DNA from: Oxyruncus cristatus
Taxonomy: Eukaryota > Chordata > Aves > Passeriformes > Cotingidae
Direction of reading: 5' to 3'
Length of the DNA stretch: 64,000 nucleotides
NCBI GenBank assembly: GCA_013399855.1
Contig: VXAY01002605.1
Span: 654,478-718,477 of the forward strand
Shown in pieces: positions 12,201-26,800 of this stretch; the stretch's first letter is position 1, and each line of letters begins with the position of its first letter. The position numbers and the translations under genes were made by a program. The notes beneath the pieces were generated by a model that worked only from the letters and a program-made list of their open reading frames with translations, made no database searches and was not told the origin of the DNA.

Positions 12201-14344
12201 AACATTCATGAGATGGCAAACTGCTATTCCCCTTTGGCAATTTGCCTCATTCAAGAAAAATTTTGCTCTTTAATTTCCCTCTTTATTCCAATCACTCATG
12301 AAGATGGGCCCAATCCAGTGTTCACTCACGTTCCTTCTTCTTACTCAGCCTTTCTGCTGAGACTGAAAAGTCTAATGACCTCTTTCACTAGACGAAAATA
12401 GCACTCATTACAAAATAGAAAATTAAATTAAGTCCTGCATTCAAGGCAGAGATTCACCTCCAGATCCAGGAGATAGAAGGATTTTGAAATTTATGATGGC
12501 AAAACCCAACCCAAAATCACTGGCAATTTTGCTCGGGACTTGAGATGTGCTAATATGGTATTTTCAGCACCCACAGACCAGTTTCTACCAGTTGTAGTCC
12601 TAGTCTCTCCATCACAAAGCAGACCCAGGATTAACAGAGATTGCAATGGATTGAAACAAGGGAAAATTCGATTCAGTTGAAGCAAAACTGGGTTTTCTAT
12701 TCAAACTAAAGCAGTACTTCAACACATGAACAAATGGCTTTTAAGTTGCTCATGGGCACATTTTGACGTGAAATAAGAAAGATATTATTAAGCCAACAGC
12801 TTAAATACAGAAATACAACTCTGGAACAACATTTTTGGGGCCAACAAACCTTACTAGTTAAGGATGTTGACAGGATTTTTTAACAGGACTACACAACTCT
12901 AATGAACTCTGGACAACATGGTTGCCCAGTGGAGGACATCATGCCCCTATCCTGAAATCCATCTTAATTGTTCCACTGATGCCCTTTACAGTATTACTCA
13001 GGAGTATTATAGGAAGAAGGACAGGTCTAGACAAATTGCTTTTAAAGAAAAGGGAAGAGGAGAAAGGGCAAAAATCCTTTTTTTTCCTCAATGGATATGC
13101 ATAAGAATCTGTTTTCTCTCTAAAAAAAATAAGGAAAAGATAAAAACAAAACAAAAACAACAACAACAAAAAAAAGGAAAATAACAATAAAAAAAAGAGC
13201 TAAAGGCTTTGGCAACCAAATTCATTCTTTACAGGGTTTCTTCTGGGAGCTGAGTATTTTGCACTCACACTCCAAGACAGAAACAGGGAATTCATCTTGG
13301 GACTTGGCCGGTGTAATGTAATACCAATAGGTTGATTCAGGAGCAAAATCTTCAAAGAGACTCATTCTGCTGAAATTCTAGGGAGAAAAGAAGAATAACC
13401 AATGTGCGAGTAACTACATGGGTCAATGGGCTGTGACTGAAGCTACAGGACTTGACTTTGCATTACTCCTACATTCAGTGGAGAAACTGGGGCAGGAGGC
13501 ACGAACCACCAGAAGTTTTGCTCAAGGAATGTAAAACAGAACACAAAGTCTATTGCCCCCATCAGGATTTCACAACCACATAATACTAGTGATTTCATTA
13601 TATCAATCCTGATTTATTAGAAAACAGAATCAAACTTCAGGCCTAAGGAAGCTCGTAAAATAAGTCTTTACTAATGCCTTATTATTTTTTTATGGTGTAA
13701 ATACACAGGAATCAGGCTATCCAAGACTTACAGTGGTATAAGTGAACTTCCCAGATAAAGTCATTTAAAAAAGGAGGCATTTTGGGCTACCATCCTTTGA
13801 TGGTGAAAACCAACAGAAGAACACCTACTTTTGCTGGGCAAAGCTACAGCCCTTGATCATGTTTTGCCACCCACTGGGAAGGACACAATTCTGATCTGGA
13901 TAGGACATTGCACAGATGTGCTCACCTCAAAAAACACACCCAACGTGACACAGCAGGCCAGGGAAGAAAGTCAACACCTGCTTAGCCCTTCTGGTAAATG
14001 TGCATCAGTTAATTCCCAAATAAATCCAAAGACTTTAGAGTCCATGAAGCATAGCTCCTTGCACCAGCTGAAGTCCTGTCCTCCAGTCTGCACTTGAGAA
14101 ATGCTGCCCTGTTCCACTAAGTATTTGCCATCTCTCAGGATCCTGAGGGGAAGATAAAGGACCTAATCTGCTTCTTGCTTCCACTGCTGTAAATCAGTAG
14201 CAAACCTATCCACATTAGCAGCCTTCCACGAGTATAAAACAGGTTAAACAAGTGTATAAAACAAGTGAGAGTAGAAACGGGTCTATAGACTCAGCTGAAT
14301 TTAGAAGTCAATGTACCACTTTCCAATCTTGCAGAGATTACATT

Positions 14345-14382
14345 ATGTGTGTACGTACACACACGTACACATACACACACAC
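14345..14382. repeat. TG/CA microsatellite with 18-bp perfect palindrome
   Basis: The core TGTGTGTACGTACACACA at 14346-14363 is a perfect palindrome and is followed by further ACAC/GTACAC units up to the ACC at 14383. This is simple-sequence DNA with possible slippage or cruciform character; no regulatory role is inferred. Confidence 0.85.
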
Positions 14383-14650
14383 CATTTTTAAAACCTCTCC
14401 AGGAAATCAGACAGAAAGTAAGCAGAGCATATGGAAATTTAACTGGTTGCTCATAAAAAAGCTGCTAAAATCTGCCAAAATCAAAAGACATGGTGCATTC
14501 TACTACATAGGCTTGTTTAAAAGAAGTAAGGTAAGAAAAGCAGCATTTTTCACCTGATGGGTGTAGCCACAGTTTCACTTGTCTTAGCAATGCAATGTTT
14601 CTGCATGTTTAAAGATTTTGAGAGCTTGGGTTCTTTTTCTGTGCGGGGTC

Positions 14651-14670
14651 TTTTTTTTTTTTTTTTTTTT
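14651..14670 (+). repeat. T20 homopolymer
   Basis: Twenty uninterrupted T between GGGGTC and CCTCCACAG. Seen from the minus strand it is an A20 run, but no retrocopy was recognised upstream of it on that strand. Confidence 0.9.
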
Positions 14671-15285
14671 CCTCCACAGAACCTCAGGAGCAGATTTCTA
14701 AGACTTTAAAATAAAAGCTCTTCTCGTCGCTGCCTCTTTGATGCTACTTTGCTGCCACCACGTGGAAAAGAAACAGGATGGCTCGAATGTGCCGAAAGCG
14801 CCCGGAAGTTGATGCCATGAGCCAAAGGCCTCATCTCGATCTGCTTTCTCATTTTCCTCTCCCAGTTTTCCCCTCAGCCCCTGCCTACAGGGACAAGAAG
14901 GTGACAGCCATCCCCACAGGGTGGTCCCCAGCAAAGTCACCCTGAGCAGCCTGGACAGCGCTCCCATCCATGGCATAAACTGGGGAGACAAAAAAACGGG
15001 AAGGAGGGGAAATAACAAAGATGAAATATCACAACACAGCACATCTAAATAGACACTGTGAGGAAGGGGCTCCTCAAGCATTAAATGCATTTCCTGAGTA
15101 ACATGTCCTCCCTCTTTGCCTCCACACTGAGCTGCTGCTCCTCCACTCTGTGACACAGGTGTGCTTAATATAGATAGAAGTGCAAGGAAAAGTAAATTGT
15201 TTTCATTGCAGTTTTTCCTGTAGAGGAACTTAAAGACAGGTCAATACATGCTGGGAGGCAAACACAGCACCTGACAGGCCTGCTC

Positions 15286-15310
15286 AGGTGAGGTGAGGTG
15301 AGGTGAGGTG
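15286..15310 (+). repeat. (AGGTG)5 short tandem repeat
   Basis: Five exact AGGTG units directly followed by CCCCCTCAGG. Short G-containing pentamer microsatellite. Confidence 0.9.
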
Positions 15311-18300
15311 CCCCCTCAGGCAGCACCACCAACCACTTCTTGCTGAGTTTAAGTGGTTTAAGAAACAAACATCTGTTTCGTTGTGGATGGATGGTTTTGG
15401 GGCAGCAATGCTACCCAGTCTGGAGGGATGCAGAGGACTCTGGAGAGTGCTGATGAAGACTATTCAGTGCGGATAATCCAAAGGAGCCCAACAGTTCATG
15501 TTGGTTTCAAGGGATATATATGCTGGTCACCTTTGCTTTTAATTTAAACTAATTTAACCTACTATAAGATGTTCGTTTCAATACATCTTGTTTTTGTAGC
15601 AATTACTGTCATTTAGGTAATATCACACAGATGTGCCCGAGGAGTACAAAGCTGTGAGAAGCCCAGAAGAATTTCTGGCAGTATTTCTTTCATTCAATCC
15701 AATTTCAGAGGCAGAAGTAGAGCCAACCACTTGAATTATGTTGAAGGAGAATATAGGAAAAGCAGCTCAAAGACTGAAAAAGAGATGAAATGGCCTTTAA
15801 GCACAAAGGTGATTCAAAATGAGGATTTACACGCCTTCTCTGTTGTGCCGTAATCAAACTGGAAAAAAAAGGTTAAGACTTATACAAGTAAGCTAAAATA
15901 TAGAAATAAAAAATAACAAATGAAGTATCAGATACTCTAAAGAAGGAAAAATGGCAAACTTCTAAGCTCATGGTTGGCTGTTTCATTTTCCAGATGCTTT
16001 TCGAAACCTAAGCTATACGATTTGTTCTGCAGCTACGTCAAAGAAATATTCAGATATTTTAGCAACATGGGGACCACAGATGTGTTAACATACACTGCCA
16101 GCAAAGTCACTTTAGTTAACACCAGCTGAGAATCAGCTTTCGCAGTTTTTGTTGGTTTGTTTTTTGTTTTGGGGGTTTTTTTCCCCTGCTGTTGGTGGGA
16201 CTGGAGCTCAGATGCTTGAATAGAGTAAATTGTTACTAATCTTTGCCAGCTGAAGTAATGACCACTAAGGGTCCTGAGGCCACAGGCTAAGCAAGGCAGG
16301 CTTTGCCTTAAATGACTTAGAACCTTAAATTCTTGTTGGACCAGATGAGCTTATCACTACGCATTAACCGAAGGCTTGGCTCAATTACATTTTGGCTTTT
16401 TGCTACGGGAATCTAAGTGCCATGGCATCAGGAAACTGTCTGCAAGTCAGAAGTCACTCTAGCTAATGTCAGAATCTGGTCTCTTGGCCATCTGAAAATC
16501 TGTGCAAGAAAATTCCAGAGCAAAATCTGTCCCTTAATTGTTCTGGTAGTACAACTTTACCTAAGTAGGAGAAGAAAAAGAAAAAAAAATTCCAAGATTA
16601 TGTTGTTCCTGTTAAATTTTTTAAGTGAGCCAAGTCTCAATCTCAAGCCAGTTTGTCCTGGCTTCAGGAAAAACTACAGGTACATCTAGAAATATTAATC
16701 TATGCCCAGAAATGACTCATCTACCAAAATTCTTCTGTGTAATTTTATATATAAGTAATGAGGTCGACCTCTTAATCTTTAACGATCTGAGTGTCTTCCA
16801 GAAAATAGGATACTTCGTTCTACAAATCCCAAGAATGTCTATTAAAAAGAAAATGTTAAATGGACCGGCTCAAATATGGAAGAGCTCCACAGCTTAAAAA
16901 AAAAATCAAAACCACATCTTCTTTTGCAAAAAAAAAACAAACTCAGTATGACAACTGTAACCCTTCTATTCTTTATGGTTTGAGTTGAGACAAAAATTAG
17001 AGTTTCAGATTTCTAATATATTCAACACACTTAAACACTGAAAAGAGGTACACTCACACTGGAGGTACCTCTTAGGAAGGTGCCATATGTGAATTAATTC
17101 CATTTGAGATAAAAGCATATGAAACTAAATGCCAGTATGATTATAATGTAAATGAATCAGATACATATAGGAGCATCCTTTGTGTACATTAACTATTTAA
17201 AAATCTGCAATCCATATGAAGCCACAGTAAAACAATGCTGTTGAAAATTGCAAACTTGTACTAGATCTGCAATTCTGCAAATATAGAATGTTACAGAGCC
17301 CTGTCATCATCTGAGATAAATTGGACTTTAACTGCAGAGCCCATATTCCTCCCTGAGCAATCTGTGGCTTCAAAACTTTGCTTGGAGCTCAGTAATGCTG
17401 ATAACCGTGCATGGGAAAACTGGAACACAAGCACATTAAGGGCCAGTGTCTACCAAGCAGTTTCTGAGGTTTCTCCAGAGCGCTAATCTGGATTTTCACT
17501 GGGATAACTTCTCTTTTTTAACCTCCTTACAATGCTTTTCATATATTTACCTCAATGAAAGAGAGTTACAATCTTTAGAAAAACATGGTCAGAGGTTTTA
17601 CCTAACATTCCAGTGTGGCCTATACTTTTTTACAAATCATGTTCTCCAACAACTGTAAGAACCACTCAACCTCTCTGGGGGGTGGGGAATTCAGTCATGG
17701 CAAAGACCAAACAAGAAAAAGTCCACTACAAGTAGTGAAAAGCTGGCAAAATTACAAACATCTGGGAAAAGGACATTACCATAAGAAGGTGAGGCACTGC
17801 ATTAAGTCCTGTATATAATAAAAGGTAAACAAAGCTTAACAAACACTGTAACACTGTCAAAGCAGGGAGGAAGTGGACTTATAACTAACAGACAAGTAGA
17901 TTTCACTAGAAGTAAATATTTTAGTGCTGGTTTTGTTACATAAAGACATTCATACCTACAAAAAGCCAAATTCTCAGTTCTTTTGCTACTGTGGCCTTAA
18001 TGAAATCAAGAGTTAAACTTAAAGCAAAGAGAATTAATCTTATGATGTTAGACAGAGTGTCCAACAATAGCATTTCAATATTATGCACTTTGTATTGTGT
18101 TACACAGCGAGAGAAGAACTTCCTGACAACCAGATCTGTAACAGCTGGATGTGTACATCCACAGACAGCACCTTCTGCCATTAACTGCCTTCAGGAAACA
18201 CTCTCTCCATGGAAACTTCGCAGGAGAAAACGTGTTTTGTCTTGTGTGTGACTAGGGAAGTAGGTTTGTCAGCCCAGGGCAACAAATTAAAAAGATTGTT

Positions 18301-21300
18301 TACGCTATGCAACTTGCCAGTGCTTGTTAGTAGGCATTTCTTCTTCCCACCTTTTAATAATGGAGACAGGAACTTTGTGACTTTAAACAATGACTAATTT
18401 GTTCCCATGAGAGAAAAAAAACACTCAAGTGACAATGAAAATATAAGCATTCTAGAAAACCAATGCTACAACATAGTCATGAAAAAGAGCATTCATACCA
18501 AATGAGAGAATATCAAAGACTATTGCCCTTTCAAAGAACTTTTTCACTTGCAGAACTCAGCAGCTGCTCATTTACTTTAACAGACTCTTTAACAGCAGCT
18601 AAAATATTTGCCCCTAGAATTACTACTGTGAAAGAGTAAATTTGCAAGCACAGCTGAGTTTCACTTCTTTTCTTCCTATTCTGGAGCATTGTTACGTAAT
18701 ATATATCACAATGAATTGCAGGTGATGCTTAGCTTGGAAATTATTTTGTTGTTCATATACTTTGGATATGCTGCCTAGGTACTTCTGAGACCAAGACTGT
18801 CTTGATGTAAAGCTGGAACAATATAGAGCTGAATTAGATCCATTTTCTATCATTTAATATAGACTTTAAATTTGTCCATGGAACGTGTCCATACTAGACT
18901 GAGAAGAAGCCTCTTGGCAATACTGAATTATCACACTGAATTGCTTTCATCCATTTGCTGGGGCTGCCAAATTGAAATGATGCATGTCAAGGCAACCCCA
19001 CGCTGAAAACTAAAAGATAGCCTCTTAAATGTTCCATTTATAAAGCTTTTTATTCACAGTCAGATTTAGTATCCCCTCTGAAATATATCACTTTACAAAT
19101 TGATATCTTGCCATTACAAGATTTCCACACCATATTCACTCAGCTTAGTAGTAAAAACAAGCTTTTGCTCTTTTCCCTTTGGTACAGCTGATGAAAACTG
19201 AGCAGTTCAAGGTCTGTTTCTTAGATCACCAGCACTAAGCATTCCATAGATCCATAAACTTCTCCTGCAGAGAAGGTTAAAAGTCAGCGAAAAGGTAAAC
19301 TGTTAGTTCTATCAGTGAAATACTACAACTGTGTCATACTGGAAAGCAGAAATTGAAGAAAAAAAAAAAACAAACAAACAACCTGCTAAGGATGCTAAGA
19401 GTGCTCTGCAAAACAAAAGCAACCTTGTAGACTTTGAAAGTTTCTGCAATGAATATCACTCAAAGCAAATTAGGACCAAAAAATTACAGTCACACTGCAG
19501 AACTTAAACACATTTTTTTCCTAATATGTGCCACGAGGGATTCCAAAATGACACGTTGTATTTACTTTCTCTATTATTTCCCCATAACTGCTGTAGCCTA
19601 ACACCTCTTTTTTTTAATCACTGGCAGGTGAATATCTAACTAAGAAACAATAAATAATAACATAAACTAATAATGCCCTGTTTTGGCATCTTTACATCTC
19701 AGTTTATGACAAAGGAATAACCTGCCCTGCCCACATTTGCGATGCAACCAGTTTCTTTAGCTTAAAGTTTGTCAGATTTTGCCTTTTGGAGAAGTGGAAC
19801 ATTTCAGTGAAGCTTCGTGACAATTTCTGCAGTTACATCCTGATTTGCATGCCACTGTGTAGCTGAAGTTCTTTTCAACTTCTGAATTGCATCAAAAAGT
19901 TTGCTACAGTTTCCTTACCCTTCAACTCCCTAAAGCAGCTCTACATTACTAGCCAGCCATGTCTGATGAAAGAAGAAATTACATTCTGACCAACCACTTT
20001 CATTTTTTATGGACAACTTGGCACATATGCCAGCTTGTAGCAATGCTAAACAGGGGATTTTTTTTTTTTTTCCTAGGTATAAGAGTTTGGGGGTTTTTTT
20101 ATGTTGCTTGCAGCAGTCACGAACTGAGTCAAAAGTTCAGTGAGATCTTGCTGGAAGGAACCCTATGCTACAGATGCCACTTACACCAATATAACTCCAC
20201 CTGCACTTCCAGTTACAGACTGGATTTTGCTGTTCATGACTTCCAAAAGCCTTCTTGTGGCCAATATCCAGTATAAGCCTTGATCTAGGTCCCTTCTAGG
20301 GCTGCAGAACCAGGTCTTCACCAATTACTGAGTAAAGTATGTCATTTACTATGAAAAACATCCTTGTAAAGGATTTCCCTTTACAATTGTAATGGTCCCA
20401 GCCCCCTGCAGTTAAAAAACAAATTTCAGTCTACCCTCTTAAACCCAAGAAAATTCTGAATTCTGAAAGAATTTTGTTTGTTCAACTTTTATCATTCCAG
20501 ATAAATAAGTTTGAAGAGATTTTCAATAAAACTGCAACACTGATAGTTTTTTGACAAAGCTTCATGCTAGCATTGATTTTCAAGGCCAGGAAAAAATAGG
20601 ATGACTTAATAAAACATACACTCTTAGTGATGCAGTCCTCCAGTAATAAAAATACTGAAGGAGTAAAAATGAGCACCATTGATGTGTTGACTTCCCAAGT
20701 CATGGCTAGCATTTATAAAGGTGGGAATTTAAGTTCTAGTAAAATTCCTCCTTTGTTTACAGCCACAGTAAACTGTCTGTCAGAGAGATGTTTTCTAGGA
20801 GTAGATCTGCAGAAGCTTTACACAGTTGGGAGAACACCTAGTTTCTCATGTCAAAACATACCCATTTTGTTACAGTAAAAAAAAAAAATCTCTTTATATG
20901 GCTAAATTGCTATTTTTATGCAGTTATTTGCCACCAACACCAGTGGGATTTAAAGTCTTGAGTTGCATTTTCATTTCTCTTCTGGAGTGTTTTCTCTTTT
21001 AAGCTTGGAAAATTCCCCATCCAACCTCATATCAAATTCTAGTCACAGCTGATAACTTCACAGGCTCTCGCCAACCTCATCAGTTCCTTGGTGCAAAGAC
21101 TAGACAGCAAGAAAAGTTCCAAGAACAGGTTATCCATCAAATGCCTGTATCAAAACAAAATCTTTAACAAAATAATCACTTCAGTGATGTAAGTAACACT
21201 TAGAATTCATGAGCTTGTATTTCAAACCTCTTTCTAATAGGGCTCTAAGTGAATAACAAGCACATGGTGACACTTCTTAGTTTGGGGGGTGTTTGGGTTG

Positions 21301-21941
21301 TTTTGTGTCAGAAAAGCAAAGCCACAAATCCAGGCTATAAACAGCCACACTAAATGATTCAAGTCTTAAAAAAAAAGTTTAGAAAATTGCATTTGTTATA
21401 TCTACTTAAACTGCCCTATTACAAATGTCAAATACCTGTATATAATTAATTATTCCAGATGGACTTCCACCTCCGTAAGCCTTAGCTAATAGCTTTGCAT
21501 TATTCGTGGTTAAACATTTACCAATGAAACCTGTGTACTTTACTGGACAATGAATTATGATCTTTTTCAGAAATTATCCTTTTAAAACAAAAGCTATAAT
21601 TGAAGCTTAAGAGGAAACTCATGTAATGGAAATGTCCTTCAATCCCCTTTTAATTAACAGCTCTGTGCGTAAATACAAGCTGAGCTACTCATTTCCTCAA
21701 GACAATGCCTCTCAAAGCAGAGGAAGTTATCTCCCAGAAGATTTCTGTAATAAAGTGCTCTGGGGTTTGTGCCACTTTAGGCCACTTCTATTCTACTGTC
21801 TTCCCCCCTTAGTCCAAGGAACACTTGGCCTTTCTTCTTTTTTTCTTTTTTTTTTTTTTTTAAATCGATGGGTTTGAGATTAGCATTTTGAACCTCATGC
21901 TTTGCACATGCAGACCTCTACTTTCACAGTGAGCCCACAGA

Positions 21942-22012
21942 CTATTTATAATAGAAGATTATAAAGATAATAAACAAAAAAAAAAATTATAATAGAAGTC
22001 TATTTATAATAG
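21942..22012 (+). repeat. Small AT-rich local duplication
   Basis: CTATTTATAATAG occurs at 21942-21954 and again at 22000-22012. The overlapping TTATAATAGAAG occurs at 21947-21958 and 21987-21998. The copies are separated by AT-rich DNA with an A11 run, consistent with slippage. Confidence 0.75.
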
Positions 22013-23465
22013 TCGAAGGCTGCCATTTGCAGCTTGAAAGGGGTACAAGACAGGACAAACAGACTTCCAAATAAACCCTGTCTAAACCTACTGACCACAC
22101 CAAGAGAAGAACTGCTTTAACCAAGTGTGCCATCTTTGGTCAAGAACACACTTCAGGCCTTTAGCATTTTTAACCTTAATTGCACAAAAAAAAAAAAGAG
22201 ACTCCCAAGTCCAGCAGCTCTTTTGTTTGGTATATCCATGACATTAACCTGCAGAAATAAAGCATTCTCAACTTTAATTTCAACTGGTAAATGTTTATGG
22301 GCTTTTGACATATACTCACTTGAGAAGTCCTGTGGATTTGAGGCAGCAAGGTTATGTACCTACATCAAAACATATACAAGTCAGTTCTCTTGTTAGCTGT
22401 ATTGAAGGAAATGCTATTTATTTAGAGTTTATCATGAATAGGAACACGTAAATCCTAGAGACATGCTATGTGTTTAATAAACTTGTCAATGAACTTTTAC
22501 TTTCAAATATACATTTTTAGATAATCAGTGAGAGAAGAACCTTCATTTTAGTACCCAATTCGATTTAGTCCACATTCTGCATTGCACAGCTGCAGTACAA
22601 TGCTAGGAGGACAGTAAACGTCCACTGCACATTATTCAGCTGGCAGCTATACTGGATTCTTTGTTCTTATCATTCAGTCTTTAAAATTTCAAAACCACTT
22701 TTGTGGACTGCTACTCAAACTGCATTTTTGTGAATTAAACTGCTTTATTTTTCCTTCATAAGTAATCAGGTTACTGCTAATTGAGCTTTGCCTTGCAGTG
22801 TATTGAGAACTAAATCCAACTAACACACCTTCTTTCCTAAAGGGCTAAGCTTCTCACTTTGAGGAAAAATACAGTGTTTGCAAGAAAGAGCAGTGTTTTT
22901 TATTGCACCAGAGGACACTTTCCCTGATGAAGATTTGAGAAACACCAATGGATGACCACACTCCTGCCATCTCAGAGCACATTTCTCAGAGCATCAGCAG
23001 TAAGGGACGAGCACTGAGGCCAAAGTTCCAACCGAGCTCCTGCATGTGCTGTTTCCTAACAGCTGTCCTCAGCCTGCTCCTTTTTTTGGACCCTACAAAC
23101 TGCCCTTAGTGGAGATCTAATTTTTCTGTTGAGTAGACATGGGGGCTTAAGAGTGGCATCCGGGCTGTTTGCTTGTGGCCCTTGAAGCTCTGTTTTCTCA
23201 GAGGGAACAGAAGTAAGGGAATATGGCATAAGTTCAAGTTCAGAAGCTGAAAAGGAAACAGTTTAACGTGGTGAATAAACCTTACAAAACTCTACAAACA
23301 GCATTTCACACAATGCTCTTTCATAAACACCATAGACTGGGTAGCATTGTTTGAAACATTTTAATATTCAGGAGAGTAAGGACATATAAAAAAGTGTCAA
23401 TAAAACACTCAGTAGTAAAAAAAAAAATGTAATTCATAGGTATTATAAGCAAAACATCACTAGTA

Positions 23466-23471
23466 TTTATT
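23466..23471 (-). terminator. C1D: Candidate C1D polyadenylation signal AATAAA
   Basis: TTTATT on the plus strand reads AATAAA on the gene strand, about 250 nt after the C1D stop. The downstream gene-strand sequence is moderately T/G-rich. Chosen because it is the first canonical hexamer after the stop that I saw; 3' end data would decide. Confidence 0.4.
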
Positions 23472-23719
23472 ACCAGCAAGTGTATGTCAGGTCTTTATCA
23501 TTTGGATAATGAAATGTTACTCAAACATGCATCCAATGGCACTTATAGATACACATTCAGTGCAATTGCCTCAGTGACAAGTGTTCTGGACAAAATACAG
23601 TCCTGTTAAATTCATAAGTATAACTTAATCTTTAGACAGCACCTCAGGTGAGATGCATGCAGTATGCAAAGCATTTCGAAATAAGTACTAGGTGTCCCTA
23701 ATTTAAGTAAAACTGAGAT

Positions 23720-23896
23720 TTAGTCCTTCTGTCTCTTTTTTCCTTTAGCAGGAGTTTTGGAACTATGTTCATTTTCTGCATTTGGTTCCCAAAGTGCATT
23801 TTTTACAAATCTAGAAGCTGCTCCTTTATCGAGTCTGGACGCCTTTTTCTTGTCTGTTATTTCTTTGACCTTGTTCATGTATGTTCTTATTCTTTC
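23720..23896 (-). CDS. C1D: C1D terminal coding exon
   Basis: 177 nt after the acceptor CTCCCTAG. Encodes [20 protein letters not shown] onward through FVKNALWEP to the basic tail GKKRQKD and TAA. The C-terminal tail differs most from mammals, as expected for the family. Confidence 0.95.
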   Translation of the reverse strand, partial: ERIRTYMNKVKEITDKKKASRLDKGAASRFVKNALWEPNAENEHSSKTPAKGKKRQKD

Positions 23897-26800
23897 CTAG
23901 GGAGAAAAAAAAAAAGAAAAAGTATATTTCAAACCATTCTTCCAAGATTGCAGCTAAAATGAATCAATGTGTAAAAGTTCTCCACACTATACAATTCTAT
24001 GACTATAATACCTAGAAGAATAGCATCATTTAAATAAATATACCAGGCTCTTTGCAAACTTGAGACATCCCCTTTAGCAAATTTTCCATCACAGGTACCT
24101 ACCATACCATCTGCATGACATCTTCTGTAACAGGAACGCAGAGTCCTACAGAGATAAAGACTCTGCATCTAATCTACATTGAAATGAGAACTGCTCTTGC
24201 AAGCAAAGTTAGAAAATAAATTACTGAACTCAGTTTGGAGTTCGGCCTACATAAAACCGGCAAAATAATATTTAGATACGACAGATTTATAGATGAAATA
24301 TACTGCCTACTGTCTACAAAAAAAAAAATACATTCACCATGTCCAAGCAAAGTCAGAAAGATGTTACAAGTATTACACACACAACTACACTAAAGTCTAT
24401 GGCTTAAGATCCTGAAATGGTCAAGGGGACTTACAATGAACCTATTTCAGGCGGCCTGAAGAATTTCCTGTACCAGAAGTTTCTTTTATTACCATAAATA
24501 ACAGAACAACCTCTTTCCACTGCCATTCCGTAAATCAAGGGGATACTTTCTTGCCATCTTCGCCTACCACAGTAATTTGGTGTCTATGTGGGGGGTTTTT
24601 TGAAGAACATATGGCTTGGACTCAGCCGCACCCAAGTATACCCTCCCAGCTTAACAATCCTCATCCTCATCTACTCCTGAAATAAAGAAAATCAGAGAAA
24701 ATTAGTCCCTCTAAGGTGGAAATCCCCCTCTGTTAAGTGCCTGCTTCTCTTCACTGACAAGAGAAGACACTTTACAGTAATTCAACAGTTTGGTTGATTT
24801 CATGACCACCTATTTAGCCTCACATGGCCTTCAGATGTAGGGCCTTTAGGTGTCAAGACAAACAACTGTAACATATATCTACACAGATATGTAGCCCTTT
24901 ATCTGATACCTGAATTATAAATGTGGATTAACAGACCATTTATGGCTACTGCTAAAATAAATGTTGATATACAATCCACAGATTTCTCACACAGCCACTG
25001 CCATCTCTGTGAATCTGGAACAAAAGCTACAAGACCAACACTACAGAATCTGATTTTCAAGTCTTCAGTGATCATTATAAGCAACTGTCAAAAACTTGGC
25101 CTCTCTGTCTGTGTCAAAACCACAGCTTTAATGAGGAGGGCTTTACAGAGTCTGAAATCACAATCGACTATAATATTTCTTTGGTGGCTGAGATGGCTAA
25201 TGAGAACAGATGGCAAACCTACATGTATCAACATGGGAAAAAGGGCTGAAAAAATGTCAGTGTGACAAAAGAAATGAATTCTGATAGCTTGAATGTGAGT
25301 TTTATTAATACAGTTTGAATCCCTGTATGTACACAAGGAGAGCAATTCTAAAAACAAAACAATCCTGACAGAACAGTCTTTTTTAATTCCCTTTCCACAT
25401 GAATAAGAACATCACAATGCTCCTGGAAGGAAGGAATGTGCATTCATTCACCTTGGTGCTTGCAAAAGGAAAAGAGAGCTGGATAAGAATCTAGGCTGTG
25501 ATAATTCACTCATTCTTTGGAGTTAAAACGACTGGTAGTTGTGAAGTAAAATACCAGCATAAAATATCCACAGCAGAAGAGATAAAATTTTTTAGTACCA
25601 CTAAATTAACAAAATATTCAGACACTATGTAACACAGGAGGAACAAGAAACTGACTGAAAGCTCATGAAATATTAACTGATGTATTTTTTTAATATGATA
25701 CAGTCTAGACTACTGAAAACCTCACAAAATTAAAAATAGAAGTATTCTTGTTATTCAGGCTAGCTTTCCACATTTTGCACCCCCATCTCCCATTCCACTG
25801 GTTATGTAAGCATTACATTCAAGGTGAGTATTTCACGATGGCCCGGATTTCGTATTTCCACTTACACAGGAATTAAAATGGGAAGTGAGAAGTTTTAATT
25901 TCTATTTTTTCTTCAGGCTAAAATGATTTGATATTTTAAGTCAGCAGAATTTTCAAGATAGCCAGCCTTCTATACTGTAGTCATGCATCTAAATGGAATA
26001 TAAAGACAAACCTAAAAGATTTATTATACATTGTAAATATGTCACTAATGCAGAGTTACTGGACAATACACATACAACTGGTGCCAAAAAAGCTTTTAGC
26101 TTTGTTGCTGAACTGGATTCTTTACTGCTGNNNNNNNNNNNNNNNNNNNNNNGGGGGGGCTCTTTCCCGTCTTCGCCAGTAAATCAACCACACTCTACTT
26201 TTAGAGTCATACAAAAGTAAGAAAAGGCAGCCTCAGAGATTAACATGATTCCAAGTATTTATAAGAAAAAAATACCATACTGGAAGTTATAAATTATTAT
26301 CAGGCACGTAGCATTTTTCCATTTAACAGATACAAGTGAAAAGCTGCTCTGTTCAGAACCCAGTTCTCAAACAAAGGTGGAAAAAAAGACAAGATAAGAT
26401 GATATCATTCATCATCTTGTTTTTTTCTAATTTCAGCAGACCCTACAACTTCACTTTAAACAGTACTGTTTGGAACTAAAAATATTACTTTCTTAATTTA
26501 GAGAGCCCAGCAGGGCATATAAACAGTTATATAACACCATGTAGCATATGCATGCTATTATAGCAACATATCAATTTTAAATGTAGATATAAACATTTCT
26601 GAACCTCTATATGGGCTAAATGTCCTGAGCAAGATGTATGCAGTGTAAAGAACTCACCAATTCTTGTTTCACTGGATGTTCCTTTGGATTGATTCCCTGA
26701 GTAGCCAAGTATACTACAAGACAAAAACATGATTTTTTTTGAAACTGAAGTCTGTCATGACTGAGGCTCCAGTCAAGCAGTCACATAGGAAAACTGTAGT

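Larger units (their letters stand above)
6260..23449. other. Intergenic DNA left of C1D, no recognisable gene
   Basis: About 17 kb of AT-rich DNA without coding exons I can recognise. It carries scattered A- or T-runs, a CA/TG microsatellite with an 18-bp palindrome (14345-14382), a T20 run (14651-14670), five AGGTG units (15286-15310) and a small local duplication at 21942-22012. Open frames here are short, lack family motifs and often overlap on both strands. Distal enhancers or lncRNAs could be present but cannot be read from sequence alone. Confidence 0.55.

Noticed and set aside
14698..15156. 152-codon minus-strand frame in a GC-richer patch
   Set aside because: No motif, no splice context, and a competing open stretch on the other strand; treated as chance.
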